Source: Legionella longbeachae
GTDB lineage: Bacteria; Pseudomonadota; Gammaproteobacteria; Legionellales; Legionellaceae
Assembly: GCF_004283175.1 (NCBI RefSeq)
Contig: NZ_RXNW01000019.1
Span: 1-64,000 of the forward strand
Reading direction: 5' to 3'
Length of the DNA: 64,000 nucleotides
The translations under genes and the position numbers were made by a program. Below the pieces are notes generated by a model. It had not been told where the DNA came from. It saw nothing but the letters and a program-made list of their open reading frames with translations, and ran no database searches. This document shows positions 46,015 to 55,416 of this stretch, in pieces; position 1 is the first letter of the stretch, and each line of letters starts with the position of its first letter.

Positions 46015-46593
46015 ATGGGAAAATTTTCTAGGGGAATGAGTAAGTATGGAAAAGGCTTGCAATCGGCATTTACATGGGATAAAGATGAAAAAAAGGAGTT
46101 GAAAAGAGAAAGTAAATTAAATCATGCCGAAGCAATTGTCACTCTGCCAGCCCGATTGGTTTTAGATCCATTAATTGGAGCTACGGCATTAGCAGGGGGA
46201 GTTGTAGTTGGAGGGATATGCATTCCATTAGGATTGTTATTTAGTAAAGGACTATTCGAAGTTGGAGTACTGGCTCTTGCAGGTGGTGCTGTAGTTGGTG
46301 TAGGTGGAATTGTGGTATGCCCTATCGCAAATATACTTTTGGCTCCTTATAACGGCATCCAGGCATTCAGGCATCGTGATAAACATACACGTCATGAGAA
46401 CGTAAAAGAGAGCACACCATCATCTTTTTCTCAGGGTGCAAAGAATTTGAGAACTCCTGCTAATGAGGGCCATTTGGATAACGAGGATGAGCCTATTCAT
46501 ACCGTGAGTTTATTTCAAAAAAACAAAACTGAACCAAATTCGAATCCAACAGGTTTTCCTGATAAAGAGCCTACTTTCTCTTTAAATCGTTAG
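46015..46593 (+). CDS. Glycine-rich membrane-hairpin protein, candidate effector
   Basis: A 192-residue protein. The basic N-terminus (FSRGMSKYGKGLQ, KKELKRESK) precedes a long hydrophobic glycine-rich stretch of about 40-118, with two or three possible helices (GATALAGGVVVGGICIP and VLALAGGAVVGVGGIVV). The C-terminal 75 residues are hydrophilic and Ser/Asn/Pro-rich. There is no cleavable signal peptide. Hydrophobic Gly-rich hairpins of this kind occur in Legionella effectors that insert into host membranes, and also in phage or toxin-like proteins. The family is not recognised. The region to its left is decayed and the gene to its right is an unrelated acetyltransferase. Confidence 0.55.
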   Translation: MGKFSRGMSKYGKGLQSAFTWDKDEKKELKRESKLNHAEAIVTLPARLVLDPLIGATALAGGVVVGGICIPLGLLFSKGLFEVGVLALAGGAVVGVGGIVVCPIANILLAPYNGIQAFRHRDKHTRHENVKESTPSSFSQGAKNLRTPANEGHLDNEDEPIHTVSLFQKNKTEPNSNPTGFPDKEPTFSLNR

Positions 46594-46723
46594 AACTAAA
46601 AGTTAAATTTGCATAGCTGATGGACTAATTAGGCTGATTTTTGGATCTTAAGAAATTTGATGAAGTTAGGCGTGTCAGCTAGTAGTTGTTTAATGCCTGA
46701 CTTTGCAGCTATAACTTAATCTC

Positions 46724-47236
46724 CTACTGCTGATTTGCTTCCCAATCTTCGAAAGTTAGAGCAAAACGAAAATGATCCTGCCAGATGCCATTGATTTTCA
46801 AATAGCGGGGTGAAAACCCTTCTTTAATAAAAGCGTTTTTTGTTGCCAGCTGTATCGATGCTGTATTTGTAGGTTGGATATTCACTTCAATTCGATGAAG
46901 ATCCAGAGTTGTGAATATCTCTTTAAGAACAAGCTTAAGTGCCTGACTCATTAATCCTTTTCCTTGGTGCTCTACAGAGGCATAATAACCTAAATAAGCA
47001 CTTTTAAATGCACCACGAATGATGCCGCTAATATTAAAAACACCGATAATTTGTTGATTATCATCCCATGCAATATAGTATTTTTCACTTTCTTGTTTGC
47101 TCTTATTCACATAAGTTTGGAACTCTTCAGAAGTACAAGGCGCAATTATAAAAGGGAGATGAAAACTACGGCTATTTTTCATGGTAGAAATAAATACAGT
47201 TTCATCCTGGGCGGAAGGTTCGCGTAGTACCATCAT
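46724..47236 (-). CDS. GNAT acetyltransferase, RimJ/RimL-like
   Basis: A 170-residue protein in the RimJ/RimL branch of GNAT N-acetyltransferases. It has GYYASVEHQGKGLMSQAL, which contains the Q-x-x-G-x-G/A acetyl-CoA loop (Gln-Gly-Lys-Gly), the strand HRIEVNIQPTNTASI, and IKEGFSPRYLKINGIWQDH with the typical W-x-D-H ending. Two adjacent ATG codons (47236 and 47233) are both possible starts. Members acetylate ribosomal proteins or small amines. The target here is unknown. It is monocistronic. Confidence 0.88.
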   Translation of the reverse strand: MMVLREPSAQDETVFISTMKNSRSFHLPFIIAPCTSEEFQTYVNKSKQESEKYYIAWDDNQQIIGVFNISGIIRGAFKSAYLGYYASVEHQGKGLMSQALKLVLKEIFTTLDLHRIEVNIQPTNTASIQLATKNAFIKEGFSPRYLKINGIWQDHFRFALTFEDWEANQQ

Positions 47237-47406
47237 TTCTTACTCAATAGGTATCTTGTTTGGCGAAATATTGTATCATGCTGTTTTGTTTCTTATCAAA
47301 GCTCTGACAAATTATTTAATCCAGACCCCATTTGGAATAATTTAGGTTCAGATCTTTTTAATTTTTCTGACAATTAAAAAATAGAAAAGGCAGACTCTGA
47401 CTGTTT

Positions 47407-48183
47407 TTAAAGTCGATCATTTATCCTGGATATAAGAGCCTTATAAGGTTGATTAGAAATCGTAATCAAGCCAGACAAAGGATTACTTAAGACGATGATT
47501 GCAGTAAGATAAAATGACAGAAAAATGCAGAGCATTACGTGAATACAATTCTCCACAAAAATTCCTTCCAGCAAAAAAATTGAAACGAAAATAATCGTAA
47601 ATGTGCCAATTAAGATCATCAGATACCATGCTGTGGGGATAATGACATCAAGCATGCTGATACGTTGGTTTCTTGCCTCAGTTGCTGCATTTAAAGAAGA
47701 AATCGCTCTATTATAAAAGGATTGGGTATAAGAGTCTGAAGGGCGATATTTCAAGAATTCTGAGTAGAGTGCGTTGCTTGCATCTTGGGTTTTTGATGAT
47801 GCGTTTCCTTTTTTCATTGCAGACCATTCATCATTGAGAATCGATAAAATATATGCATTAAGTAATTTATCAATATTTTGAAAAACAGGAGATGGAAATC
47901 CTCTGCTATTCTCCCAAGTTGTATATATTTGTGTCACTTCTTGTGCAACCACACCAGTTGCTTCTTTATAATTACTCCATGAGATAAAGGTAACAAATCC
48001 TAGAAAGATGCTAAAAAGACCTCCTATGATACTGACAACCAATCGTGTACCGTGCATCTCTGCCGTAATATGCATAGTTTGCCGTTTATAAAAAAACACC
48101 ACCTTGGTAAGAATCAAAAAGAAAGTTACCCAGAATAAGAAAACGAAAGGCGGGTAAATATGAGCAACAATGGCACGTAACAC
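47407..48183 (-). CDS. DUF4239 membrane protein (bestrophin-like)
   Basis: A 258-residue protein starting with GTG, five bases after AAGGAGAG. It has two N-terminal membrane helices (about 9-31 and 47-68), a soluble helical region of about 110 residues, and two C-terminal helices (about 184-206 and 212-235). This is the DUF4239 layout, which is distantly related to bestrophin channels. FISWSNYKEATGVVAQE after helix 2 is a family-like motif. The function is unknown. It is monocistronic. Confidence 0.75.
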   Translation of the reverse strand: MLRAIVAHIYPPFVFLFWVTFFLILTKVVFFYKRQTMHITAEMHGTRLVVSIIGGLFSIFLGFVTFISWSNYKEATGVVAQEVTQIYTTWENSRGFPSPVFQNIDKLLNAYILSILNDEWSAMKKGNASSKTQDASNALYSEFLKYRPSDSYTQSFYNRAISSLNAATEARNQRISMLDVIIPTAWYLMILIGTFTIIFVSIFLLEGIFVENCIHVMLCIFLSFYLTAIIVLSNPLSGLITISNQPYKALISRINDRL

Positions 48184-48668
48184 GCAACTCTCCTTTATTT
48201 ACCTTAAGTTATACGGCTATAGATCCCTATGTGCTCATCAGGGAAATTCGGAACTAATACTGCAAATTTGTTCTTTGAATGGTGTCAATATTCTTTAAAT
48301 AAATTAAATTTTTAACCTGTCTTTTTTGATTTATATAGTGCATAAGACATAGCAATTTCAGAGATTATTAGAAGTTGAATTGTCATTATAATTAGTCCAT
48401 TATCATCCATGATTGATTATATTATAGACAATTTTATCAGTGCTTAAAGTTTGATTGATTTATGTATGCAGGTGGCTATATATTTGTCTTTGTCATTTTT
48501 TTATACATAGGTAAATAGGGAAGGACTGAACCAATAGAAGTGCCAGAATTTGGCGGTTTAGCAAGGGGGATAGTTCATCATTTATTCTGTTAAATGTAAC
48601 CCAATAAGTTTGACAAAAAACGCAAAGCATCTACGATGAAATTAATCACATTAATTCAATGATATTTT
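48184..48668. other. Intergenic region with divergent promoters
   Basis: About 485 very AT-rich bases lie between the DUF4239 gene and the metal ATPase gene. It must hold both promoters. I see no metal-responsive operator that I would defend, and no gene. Confidence 0.4.
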
Positions 48669-50537
48669 ATGCGCCTATCTTTAATTTCATTAAAGTCAAA
48701 ATGGCAATTATATATTGCACTATTAGCATTAATTGCAATTGGCATATATCTTATTATGCTTGCTTTCGATATTCCTATGCTTAATATTCCCTTGTTGTTT
48801 GTTATAGTTATTGGTGGTATCCCTGTATTTCTACAAATATTATTTAAATTATTTAAAGGAAATTTAGGTGCGGATTTATTGGCGGCGATCGCTTTGGTAA
48901 CTGGTGTTATTTTACATCAATACCTGGCTGCAACATTAATCATTCTTATGCTTGCCAGTGGGCAAACATTGGAATATTACGCGATGCGAAAAGCATCTTC
49001 CGTTTTGCGCTCCCTTGTAGCGCGTATGCCGTCAATTGCTCATCGAAAAATAAACAGCCATATTGAAGATATTCCATTATTAGACATTAAGGTAGACGAT
49101 TTAATTGTGATTTATCCACATGAAACTTGTCCTGTAGATGGTATTGTTATTGAAGGGCATGGATCTATGGATGAATCCTATTTGACAGGAGAGCCCTATC
49201 AAATCTCCAAAACACCAGGGGCTTTCGTCTTATCAGGCGCAATTAATGGAGAAACTTTACTAATTATAAAAACAACGAAACTTACATCAGATTCACGCTA
49301 TTGTGCCATTGTAAAAGTATTAGAGGAAGCAGAGCAAAAACGTCCCTCCATCAGGAGATTAGGGGATCAAATTGGGGCAATCTTTGCGCCTATCGCTCTT
49401 GTTTTTGCAATAGCAGCTTGGTATTTCACAGGAGATGCAATACGTTTTCTTTCTGTGCTAGTCATTGCAACACCATGCCCGCTATTAATAGCTATCCCCA
49501 TTACTATCATTAGTGCTATTTCAAGAGCTGCAAGACAATCTATCGTTATCAAAGATCCAACTGTTCTCGAACAATTACCTACTTGCAAAACTGCCATTTT
49601 TGACAAGACAGGCACACTTACCTACGGAAAGCCTGCTTTAACAGAAATTAGCGTGGTTCCAGGCTATACCAAAGAAATGGTTTTAAAATATGTGGCAAGC
49701 CTCGAACGCTATTCAAAACATCCTCTTTCAAATGCTGTTTTAAATGCCGCACAAAAAGAAAATATAACTCTTCTTGAATCTTCAAATGTATCTGAAAAAC
49801 CCGGACAGGGGTTACGAGGAATTATTGGGAACCATACAATTCTCATTACTAGCCGAAAAAAAATTTTAGAAGTAAGTCCTGAGGGTATTCACTTATTACC
49901 GCCCGTAGCACCTGGACTGGAATGTATCGTTTTGATTGATAACCAATATGCTGCCTCGTTACATTTTCATGATGCTCCACGCATTGAAAGTAAATCATTT
50001 TTAGGCCATTTAGCCCCATCACATCAATTTAAAAAAATTATGTTGGTTTCCGGAGATCGTGAGTCAGAAGTTGTCTATTTAGCTAATTTATTAAATATAA
50101 AAGAAATTCGTGCATCGCAAAGTCCAGAACAAAAACTGGCTATAGTTCGAGAGGAGATTAAAAGAGCGCCAACTGTTTTTATGGGGGATGGTATTAATGA
50201 TGCGCCTGCATTGACGGCAGCAACGGTCGGAATTGCGTTTGGACAATACAGTAATGTAACAGCTGAAGCGGCGGGGGCGGTTATTATGGAAAATACATTA
50301 TGTAAGGTGGATGAATTAATCCATCTTAGCCTAAATACTCGAAGGATTGCTTCGCAAAGCGCTATTGGAGGTATGTTGCTTAGTATCATTGGGATGGGGG
50401 TTGCAGCAGGAGGATTTATCAATCCAGTAAGCGGTGCAATAATTCAAGAGCTAATTGACATTCTTGCAATTGTTAATGCTTTAAGATTGGCTTTTGGTTC
50501 GCGAATTAATATTGATTTACCAGAATTTTCAAAATGA
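48669..50537 (+). CDS. Heavy-metal P-type ATPase (P1B-like)
   Basis: A 622-residue pump with about eight membrane helices. It has the actuator loop TGEP (about 173), the membrane metal motif TPCPL (about 270, Cys-Pro-Leu in place of the usual Cys-Pro-Cys), the phosphorylation site DKTGTL (Asp312), the SKHP motif (about 350), and GDGINDAPAL (about 507). No N-terminal metal-binding domain precedes the first helix. The CPL motif makes Cu+, Zn2+ or Cd2+ specificity uncertain by family rule. It probably exports a transition metal. It opens a block of stress genes and is followed at about 200 bases by an RclA/MerA-like oxidoreductase. Confidence 0.9.
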   Translation: MRLSLISLKSKWQLYIALLALIAIGIYLIMLAFDIPMLNIPLLFVIVIGGIPVFLQILFKLFKGNLGADLLAAIALVTGVILHQYLAATLIILMLASGQTLEYYAMRKASSVLRSLVARMPSIAHRKINSHIEDIPLLDIKVDDLIVIYPHETCPVDGIVIEGHGSMDESYLTGEPYQISKTPGAFVLSGAINGETLLIIKTTKLTSDSRYCAIVKVLEEAEQKRPSIRRLGDQIGAIFAPIALVFAIAAWYFTGDAIRFLSVLVIATPCPLLIAIPITIISAISRAARQSIVIKDPTVLEQLPTCKTAIFDKTGTLTYGKPALTEISVVPGYTKEMVLKYVASLERYSKHPLSNAVLNAAQKENITLLESSNVSEKPGQGLRGIIGNHTILITSRKKILEVSPEGIHLLPPVAPGLECIVLIDNQYAASLHFHDAPRIESKSFLGHLAPSHQFKKIMLVSGDRESEVVYLANLLNIKEIRASQSPEQKLAIVREEIKRAPTVFMGDGINDAPALTAATVGIAFGQYSNVTAEAAGAVIMENTLCKVDELIHLSLNTRRIASQSAIGGMLLSIIGMGVAAGGFINPVSGAIIQELIDILAIVNALRLAFGSRINIDLPEFSK

Positions 50538-50740
50538 AGTTGGATAGGGAATAAATTCACTTCCTAAGCGTTACAATTTTTTGCCAGATTCGGGGAAATA
50601 GTGAGTTTTTTTTGAGATTCAAGAGGGGCATAAACCTTCGGATAATTTTCGGCAAATGAAAATGGAACATTTAGAAACTTGTATTTATATCATGCGTGTG
50701 CTTAATTTTAAATTAAATCATGACCGATAAGGGATTTATA

Positions 50741-52138
50741 ATGGCCTTGGAATTTGACGTAATCATTTTAGGTGGTGGCAAAGGTGGTAAAACTCTTGCT
50801 GTTGATTTGGCAAAAAATGGACAACGAGTTGCCATGATTGAAGATAATCAAATTGGTGGCACGTGCATTAATGTAGCATGCATACCTACCAAAACGTTGG
50901 TGCAATCGGCCAAGATTGCGCATTATTGTCGTTCAGCGACAGCCTATGGTTTAGATGCTGTTCTTGCTCCTATTGATTTTAAAGCAATTCGTGCACGCAA
51001 AAATGCTGTAGTCACTGCAATGCGTGAAGCTAATTTAAAACAATTTTTAGACTCCGGTATGGATCTTATGCTGGGTCGAGGGTACTTTTTAGGCCATAAA
51101 TTGATTGAGGTGAATTTATCCTCGCCGCGAGACGGTCAAAATAAATTAGAAATTACTGCGGACAAAATTGTTATTAATACAGGGGCTTTGCCTTTTATAC
51201 CGCCTATCCCTGGCCTCGATAAAGTCAACTATTACACCAATGACAGTTTAATGAATGTTGATGAGGTGCCTAAACATTTACTGATTGTTGGAGGGGGGTA
51301 TATTGGCTTGGAGTTTGCGCAGTTATTCCGTCGTTTGGGAGCAGATGTTACTGTTATAGAAGCAAGTAAGGAATTTCTTGGCCGTGAAGATAGCGATATC
51401 GCCAAGCAAGTTTTGGAAACCTTGACTCAGGAGGGAATCCATTTTGCACTGGATACTCAAATTAAAAGTATCCACGAGGAACATGAGGCGATCATTGTTG
51501 ATTTGAATCAAAATGGAAAATCGGAACTAATTCGTGGAAGTGATGTGCTTATTGCAGTTGGACGTATTGCAAATACAGAATGGTTAAATTTAGAAAAGAC
51601 GGGGGTTGAACTTGATGAACGTGGTTTTATTAAAGTTAATGAATATCTTGAAACTACAGCTAAGGGAATTTGGGCTTTAGGTGATGTCAAGGGGGGGGCT
51701 CAATTTACTCATTTGTCCCTGGATGATTATCGTTTATTAAAACATAACCTACAAAACCCACAGAGTAAACATTCGGCTCAAGGACGGTTGATTCCCTATA
51801 CAGTATTTCTTGACCCAGAGTTAGCACGAATTGGCATGACAGAAAAACAAGCCCTTGCTGAAGGTCATTCTATAAAAATAGCAAAAATACCTGCTGCGAG
51901 TATTCCTCGGGCAAAAACACAAGGCGAAACAACAGGTCTTTTGAAAGCAGTTATTGATGCAAAAACAGATCATATTTTAGGCGTTTCAATTTTCTGTGCC
52001 GAAGCGGGTGAAATTCTTGGCGTAGTACAACTAGCCATGGAGCTGGGTATACCTTACCAGAAATTACGTGATGTTATGTTTGCTCATCCGACATTAGTTG
52101 AAGGAATTAATCTTTGGTTTGGATCAGTGGCAGAGTGA
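50741..52138 (+). CDS. Pyridine nucleotide-disulfide oxidoreductase, RclA/MerA-like
   Basis: A 465-residue flavoprotein starting at ATG 50741, after AAGGG. It has the FAD loop LGGGKGGKTLA (about 8-18), the redox disulfide in GGTCINVACIPTK (Cys42 and Cys47), the NAD-binding IVGGGYIGLEFAQ, the second FAD motif GIWALGDV, and the C-terminal dimer motif AHPTLVEGI. GGKGGKTLAVDLAK is close to E. coli RclA, which reduces Cu(II) and supports survival of hypochlorite. MerA relatives need a C-terminal Cys pair, which is absent, so mercuric reductase is unlikely. It sits next to a metal ATPase and an Hsp20, consistent with redox or metal stress. Confidence 0.88.
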   Translation: MALEFDVIILGGGKGGKTLAVDLAKNGQRVAMIEDNQIGGTCINVACIPTKTLVQSAKIAHYCRSATAYGLDAVLAPIDFKAIRARKNAVVTAMREANLKQFLDSGMDLMLGRGYFLGHKLIEVNLSSPRDGQNKLEITADKIVINTGALPFIPPIPGLDKVNYYTNDSLMNVDEVPKHLLIVGGGYIGLEFAQLFRRLGADVTVIEASKEFLGREDSDIAKQVLETLTQEGIHFALDTQIKSIHEEHEAIIVDLNQNGKSELIRGSDVLIAVGRIANTEWLNLEKTGVELDERGFIKVNEYLETTAKGIWALGDVKGGAQFTHLSLDDYRLLKHNLQNPQSKHSAQGRLIPYTVFLDPELARIGMTEKQALAEGHSIKIAKIPAASIPRAKTQGETTGLLKAVIDAKTDHILGVSIFCAEAGEILGVVQLAMELGIPYQKLRDVMFAHPTLVEGINLWFGSVAE

Positions 52139-52255
52139 AGAAGTGGGCGGTATTTAAATGATCACAGAACTTTCAAATCTTTAATACTGAAATGTACCCG
52201 TTTTGTTGAACAATGTACTTTCTCAATATTTAATCGATTTAAAAACAGTTAGTAA

Positions 52256-52281
52256 TGCCCTATAGCTGATGCTGTAGGGCA
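52256..52281 (-). terminator. Hairpin after the Hsp20 gene
   Basis: TGCCCTATAGC (52256-52266) pairs with GCTGTAGGGCA (52271-52281) with one G-T pair and a 4-base loop. It lies directly after the hsp20 stop on the minus strand, and also follows the oxidoreductase on the plus strand. Confidence 0.65.
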
Positions 52282-52287
52282 ATAAGT

Positions 52288-52779
52288 TTAGGCTTGTTCT
52301 ATTTTGATGTCGCGAGCCCCACCTATAGTTTCTTCTTTCTTAGGAAGTTGAATCCAAAGCATCCCTTTTTTGAAATTTGCTTTTACTTTATCTACATCCA
52401 CGGACGAAGGTAATGAGATGGAACGCTCATATTTCCCGTAACTGATTTCTCGAGAAACATATTTTTTATTTTTATTTTTTTTAGATGTAGATTTTTCACC
52501 ACTTATGGTGAGTACATTATCTGTTATCGATAGGTGGATGTCCTTTTCATCCATTCCCGGCATTTCAAGCTGGATACTAAAGTGATCTTTATCTTCAACC
52601 ACATCCATAGATGGAGCAAGATTTAACTGTTCAAATTGCTCCCAGCCTTTAAAACGGGAAGGTGAGAAAAAATCGGAAAACTCGCCAAATAATCTATCTA
52701 CTTCATTTTGCAGTCTTATAAAAGGAGAGGAAGTATGCTCTGCAGGGTGTATATTTTTCAATTTTGCTATTTTACTCAT
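52288..52779 (-). CDS. Small heat-shock protein, Hsp20 family
   Basis: A 163-residue chaperone. ATG 52779 is chosen because TGGAG lies eight bases upstream. The alternative start at 52791 contains that site. The alpha-crystallin domain runs from about 52 to 150: SMDVVEDKDHFSIQLEMPGM, DNVLTISGEK, SREISYGKYERSISLP and ANFKKGMLWIQLPK. A basic run, KKNKNKK, sits in the loop. It holds unfolding proteins in a refoldable state, without ATP. The gene is convergent with the oxidoreductase gene. The C-terminal IXI motif is weak (IKI). Confidence 0.92.
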   Translation of the reverse strand: MSKIAKLKNIHPAEHTSSPFIRLQNEVDRLFGEFSDFFSPSRFKGWEQFEQLNLAPSMDVVEDKDHFSIQLEMPGMDEKDIHLSITDNVLTISGEKSTSKKNKNKKYVSREISYGKYERSISLPSSVDVDKVKANFKKGMLWIQLPKKEETIGGARDIKIEQA

Positions 52780-53017
52780 GATAAGCTCCATTTATTGTGG
52801 TTCAATAAATTATCCCATTATGCTTATTTAAGTTTGATGTACAAAATCACTTTGTCAAGTCAAGAATGTAGCAACCAGGGCTTATACAAATTTGGAAAAG
52901 CCTCGTCACAACAATGCTAACAAGTCATTGATGCGAATTTAAAAAGTGTTTTTTAACATTAATCGAACTATATTATTCCTTATATCAGATGAATTGATAG
53001 TTTAGAGCTTCCTGTTC

Positions 53018-54274
53018 ATGGAATTGATTATTATGTTAGAAACACTACTTTCCTTTACCATATCATTATTAATTGGTTTACTAATTGGCATTGAACGAGA
53101 GCGTGGGCACCCTGAAGGAAGCCAATTTCTGGGGGTTAGAAATTTTACATTATTATCGATGTTGGGTACTTTGGTTGCTGTATTGCAACAAGCGACTCTT
53201 ACCATAGCAGTAAGTGTTTTTGTCATAGGTATTTTGTTGCTGAATTATTATCAATCGATTATTAATCAGAAAAAAAACAATAGTATTGAAATCTTAACTC
53301 AAATTACAGCGTGTTTCATTTTTTGTCTGGGTTATATGGTTCCAACATCACCATTTCTGGCAATTACGTTGAGTGCCATTATTTTTCTTGTACTCATTGA
53401 ACGCCAACGCCTGCATATTTTGGCACGAGAAAAATTCAAACCTCATGAAATTGAAACGATTATTATCCTGGTTATTTTTACGTTAGGGATTTTACCGCTC
53501 CTTCCCAATCGTACATTTGATCCCTGGCATTTATTCAATCCAAAAGATTTTGGATTATTAATTGCAACAGTTGCTGCGATTCAATTGGGGGGGTATATAG
53601 CAATCCATTTATTTGGTGAGCGCCTGGGAATTCCTCTGACAGGATTATTTGGGGGATTAGTTTCAAGTACTGCTGTTTTTGCTCAATTAAATGATACATT
53701 AAAGCGATATCCCAAATCATGGAATGCAATTCTTGCTTCAGGGCTTTTAGCTGCGATTGCAATGTTAGTAGATGTACTTATTATCATTTTGGTAGCGTCC
53801 CCAGGTTTATTTATTTATATTATTTGGCCTATAGTTGCAATGATTTGTAGTGGGGTTTTGTTCGCATTTATTTTGCTTCGTTTTCAAAAAGCACAAGCAA
53901 ATGAGCAAATTTTGTTATCTACTCCGCTCAACTTATTATCCATTGTACGTACGTCTCTTATTATTGGATTATTCTTGCTAATGATTGCTATGGCAAGGCG
54001 AATTATTTCTGTTAAGGGCATTTTATTGCTTTCATTTTTGGGTGGGCTTGTCGAAATCCATGGTGTTTCATTAGCAACAGCCTTACTTTATTTAGGAAAT
54101 CATATTCCTATATATGATGCGCGTTTTATGGTATACATCGCGATTTTGGCTAGTTATATATCAAAAATAATTTTAGTATGGTGTTTCACACCGGTTCGCT
54201 TTGCTTTTGACTCCTCTATGTTGTTACTTGGAATGTTAGCCAGTGGTGTTGTCATCTACTGCATTGGGCTTTAA
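53018..54274 (+). CDS. MgtC/SapB-DUF4010 membrane protein
   Basis: A 418-residue protein with about 11-12 membrane helices. The front (SLLIGLLIGIERERG, GVRNFTLLSMLG) is the MgtC/SapB motif. The second half (LTGLFGGLVSSTAVFAQL, LEIHGVSLA-like) is DUF4010. The two halves together are common in proteobacteria. The function is unknown; transport or membrane stress is proposed for related proteins. ATG 53018 lacks a strong ribosome site, and ATG 53033 is an alternative start. It is divergent from the Hsp20 gene. Confidence 0.85.
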   Translation: MELIIMLETLLSFTISLLIGLLIGIERERGHPEGSQFLGVRNFTLLSMLGTLVAVLQQATLTIAVSVFVIGILLLNYYQSIINQKKNNSIEILTQITACFIFCLGYMVPTSPFLAITLSAIIFLVLIERQRLHILAREKFKPHEIETIIILVIFTLGILPLLPNRTFDPWHLFNPKDFGLLIATVAAIQLGGYIAIHLFGERLGIPLTGLFGGLVSSTAVFAQLNDTLKRYPKSWNAILASGLLAAIAMLVDVLIIILVASPGLFIYIIWPIVAMICSGVLFAFILLRFQKAQANEQILLSTPLNLLSIVRTSLIIGLFLLMIAMARRIISVKGILLLSFLGGLVEIHGVSLATALLYLGNHIPIYDARFMVYIAILASYISKIILVWCFTPVRFAFDSSMLLLGMLASGVVIYCIGL

Positions 54275-54336
54275 ACCAAGGTCATAACAGACAGAATGCC
54301 TTATTGTTCGCTATCAACCAGGATATTGCTGATACC

Positions 54337-54522
54337 TCATGCAAAACACGGGACAAACAGGTTTTGACTCTTCGATTTCGTTTTTGAAGCAATACCAATC
54401 TCTGCCAGAATTCCAAGACCTTCTTTTTCAGCTCTGTTAGTAACTTGTTCTCTTATCTTCTCACAGGAGAAAGCTACTGTTTTGCCAAAACCAAATGAAT
54501 TTTTTATTGCTATTCCTTGCAT
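54337..54522 (-). pseudogene. DUF302 protein, truncated
   Basis: From ATG 54522, with AAAGGA seven bases upstream, the product is MQGIAIKNSFGFGKTVAF, then VTNRAEKEGLGILAEIGIAS. This is the first half of a DUF302 domain. After about 45 residues the match is lost and the frame ends at 61 residues, without the conserved RILGACNP-type segment. It looks like a remnant. DUF302 proteins occur beside metal and redox stress genes, as here. Confidence 0.5.
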
Positions 54523-54578
54523 TAAAAAATCCTTTTTTGATATTTCATTCTGTTTCATATCAATCTGGAGGAAGAAAT

Positions 54579-54680
54579 ATGAAATTGCTTCTGAACAAAA
54601 TGAAATTATATGCTACTTTTTACAATAGATTCGATCAGTTCATTTCACAGGAAGAGATAAAATGGGCTCAAACTCTTTAG
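54579..54680 (+). CDS. Possible 33-residue small protein upstream of the ABC genes
   Basis: GGAGGAAGAA at 54567-54576 is an excellent ribosome site just before ATG 54579. The product, MKLLLNKMKLYATFYNRF then DQFISQEEIKWAQTL, is basic at the front and acidic later. The frame ends 39 bases before the Znu ATPase start. No family is recognised. It may be a real small protein or a remnant at the head of the operon. Confidence 0.35.
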   Translation: MKLLLNKMKLYATFYNRFDQFISQEEIKWAQTL

Positions 54681-54719
54681 GTGGGTACGTTATTATTCCT
54701 GCAGAGCTAAAGGAAAAGC

Positions 54720-55409
54720 GTGGATAATGAATTTATTTTAAAGGCGAGGGATTTGACGGTTGAACTGGATCACCAAATTATCCTCGATAAACTGTCTTTT
54801 TCCGTAAAGAAGGGTGACATAGTAAGCATTTTAGGGCCAAATGGGGCTGGAAAAACTGTTTTGTTGAAATGTTTGCTTGGACTGTTACCTTATGAGGGTG
54901 AAATATTATGGAAAAAAGACATTAAAATTGGTTATGTTCCCCAACGTTTGCCTTTTATTAAAGACATCCCTTTAAGTGTTGGTGAGTTTTTTTCGTTAAA
55001 ACGGGCAAGCAATCAAGTGATAGATCAGATTATGAGTGCTGTAGGTCTTAATCATGGTTTCTTGGTCCACAGAATGAGTGACTTATCCTCTGGTCAGTTT
55101 CAACGATTGTTGATAGCTTGGAGTTTGGTTGGAAAACCGGACGTATTGCTATTTGATGAACCAACAACAGGAATCGACATCGGTGGCGAAGAGACCATCT
55201 ATACTCTTTTAGATACGTTGAAAAAAGACTGGTTGCTTACCATGTTACTAGTGACCCATGATTTGAATGTTGTCTATCAATTTTCTAATCAGGTTATTTG
55301 TTTAAATAAAAAAGCCGTGTGCATCGGCCCGGCAAATAACGTACTTACTCCAGAAAGCTTGCAGCAATTGTATGGTGGTGGAATAAAGTATTACTTACAT
55401 AAGCACTGA
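54720..55409 (+). CDS. znuC: Metal ABC transporter ATP-binding protein, ZnuC-like
   Basis: A 229-residue ATPase starting with GTG, after AAGGA. Walker A is GPNGAGKT (about 40), the signature LSSGQFQRLLIAW (about 124), Walker B VLLFDEPTTGID (about 144), and LLVTHDLNVVYQFSNQVI the switch His region. The closest style is that of ZnuC/MntB, the ATPases of zinc and manganese importers. It is followed after 7 bases by the permease gene. No binding-protein gene is seen here, so the substrate protein must lie elsewhere, or the pair may serve another purpose. Confidence 0.85.
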   Translation: MDNEFILKARDLTVELDHQIILDKLSFSVKKGDIVSILGPNGAGKTVLLKCLLGLLPYEGEILWKKDIKIGYVPQRLPFIKDIPLSVGEFFSLKRASNQVIDQIMSAVGLNHGFLVHRMSDLSSGQFQRLLIAWSLVGKPDVLLFDEPTTGIDIGGEETIYTLLDTLKKDWLLTMLLVTHDLNVVYQFSNQVICLNKKAVCIGPANNVLTPESLQQLYGGGIKYYLHKH

Positions 55410-55416
55410 GTAAAAC

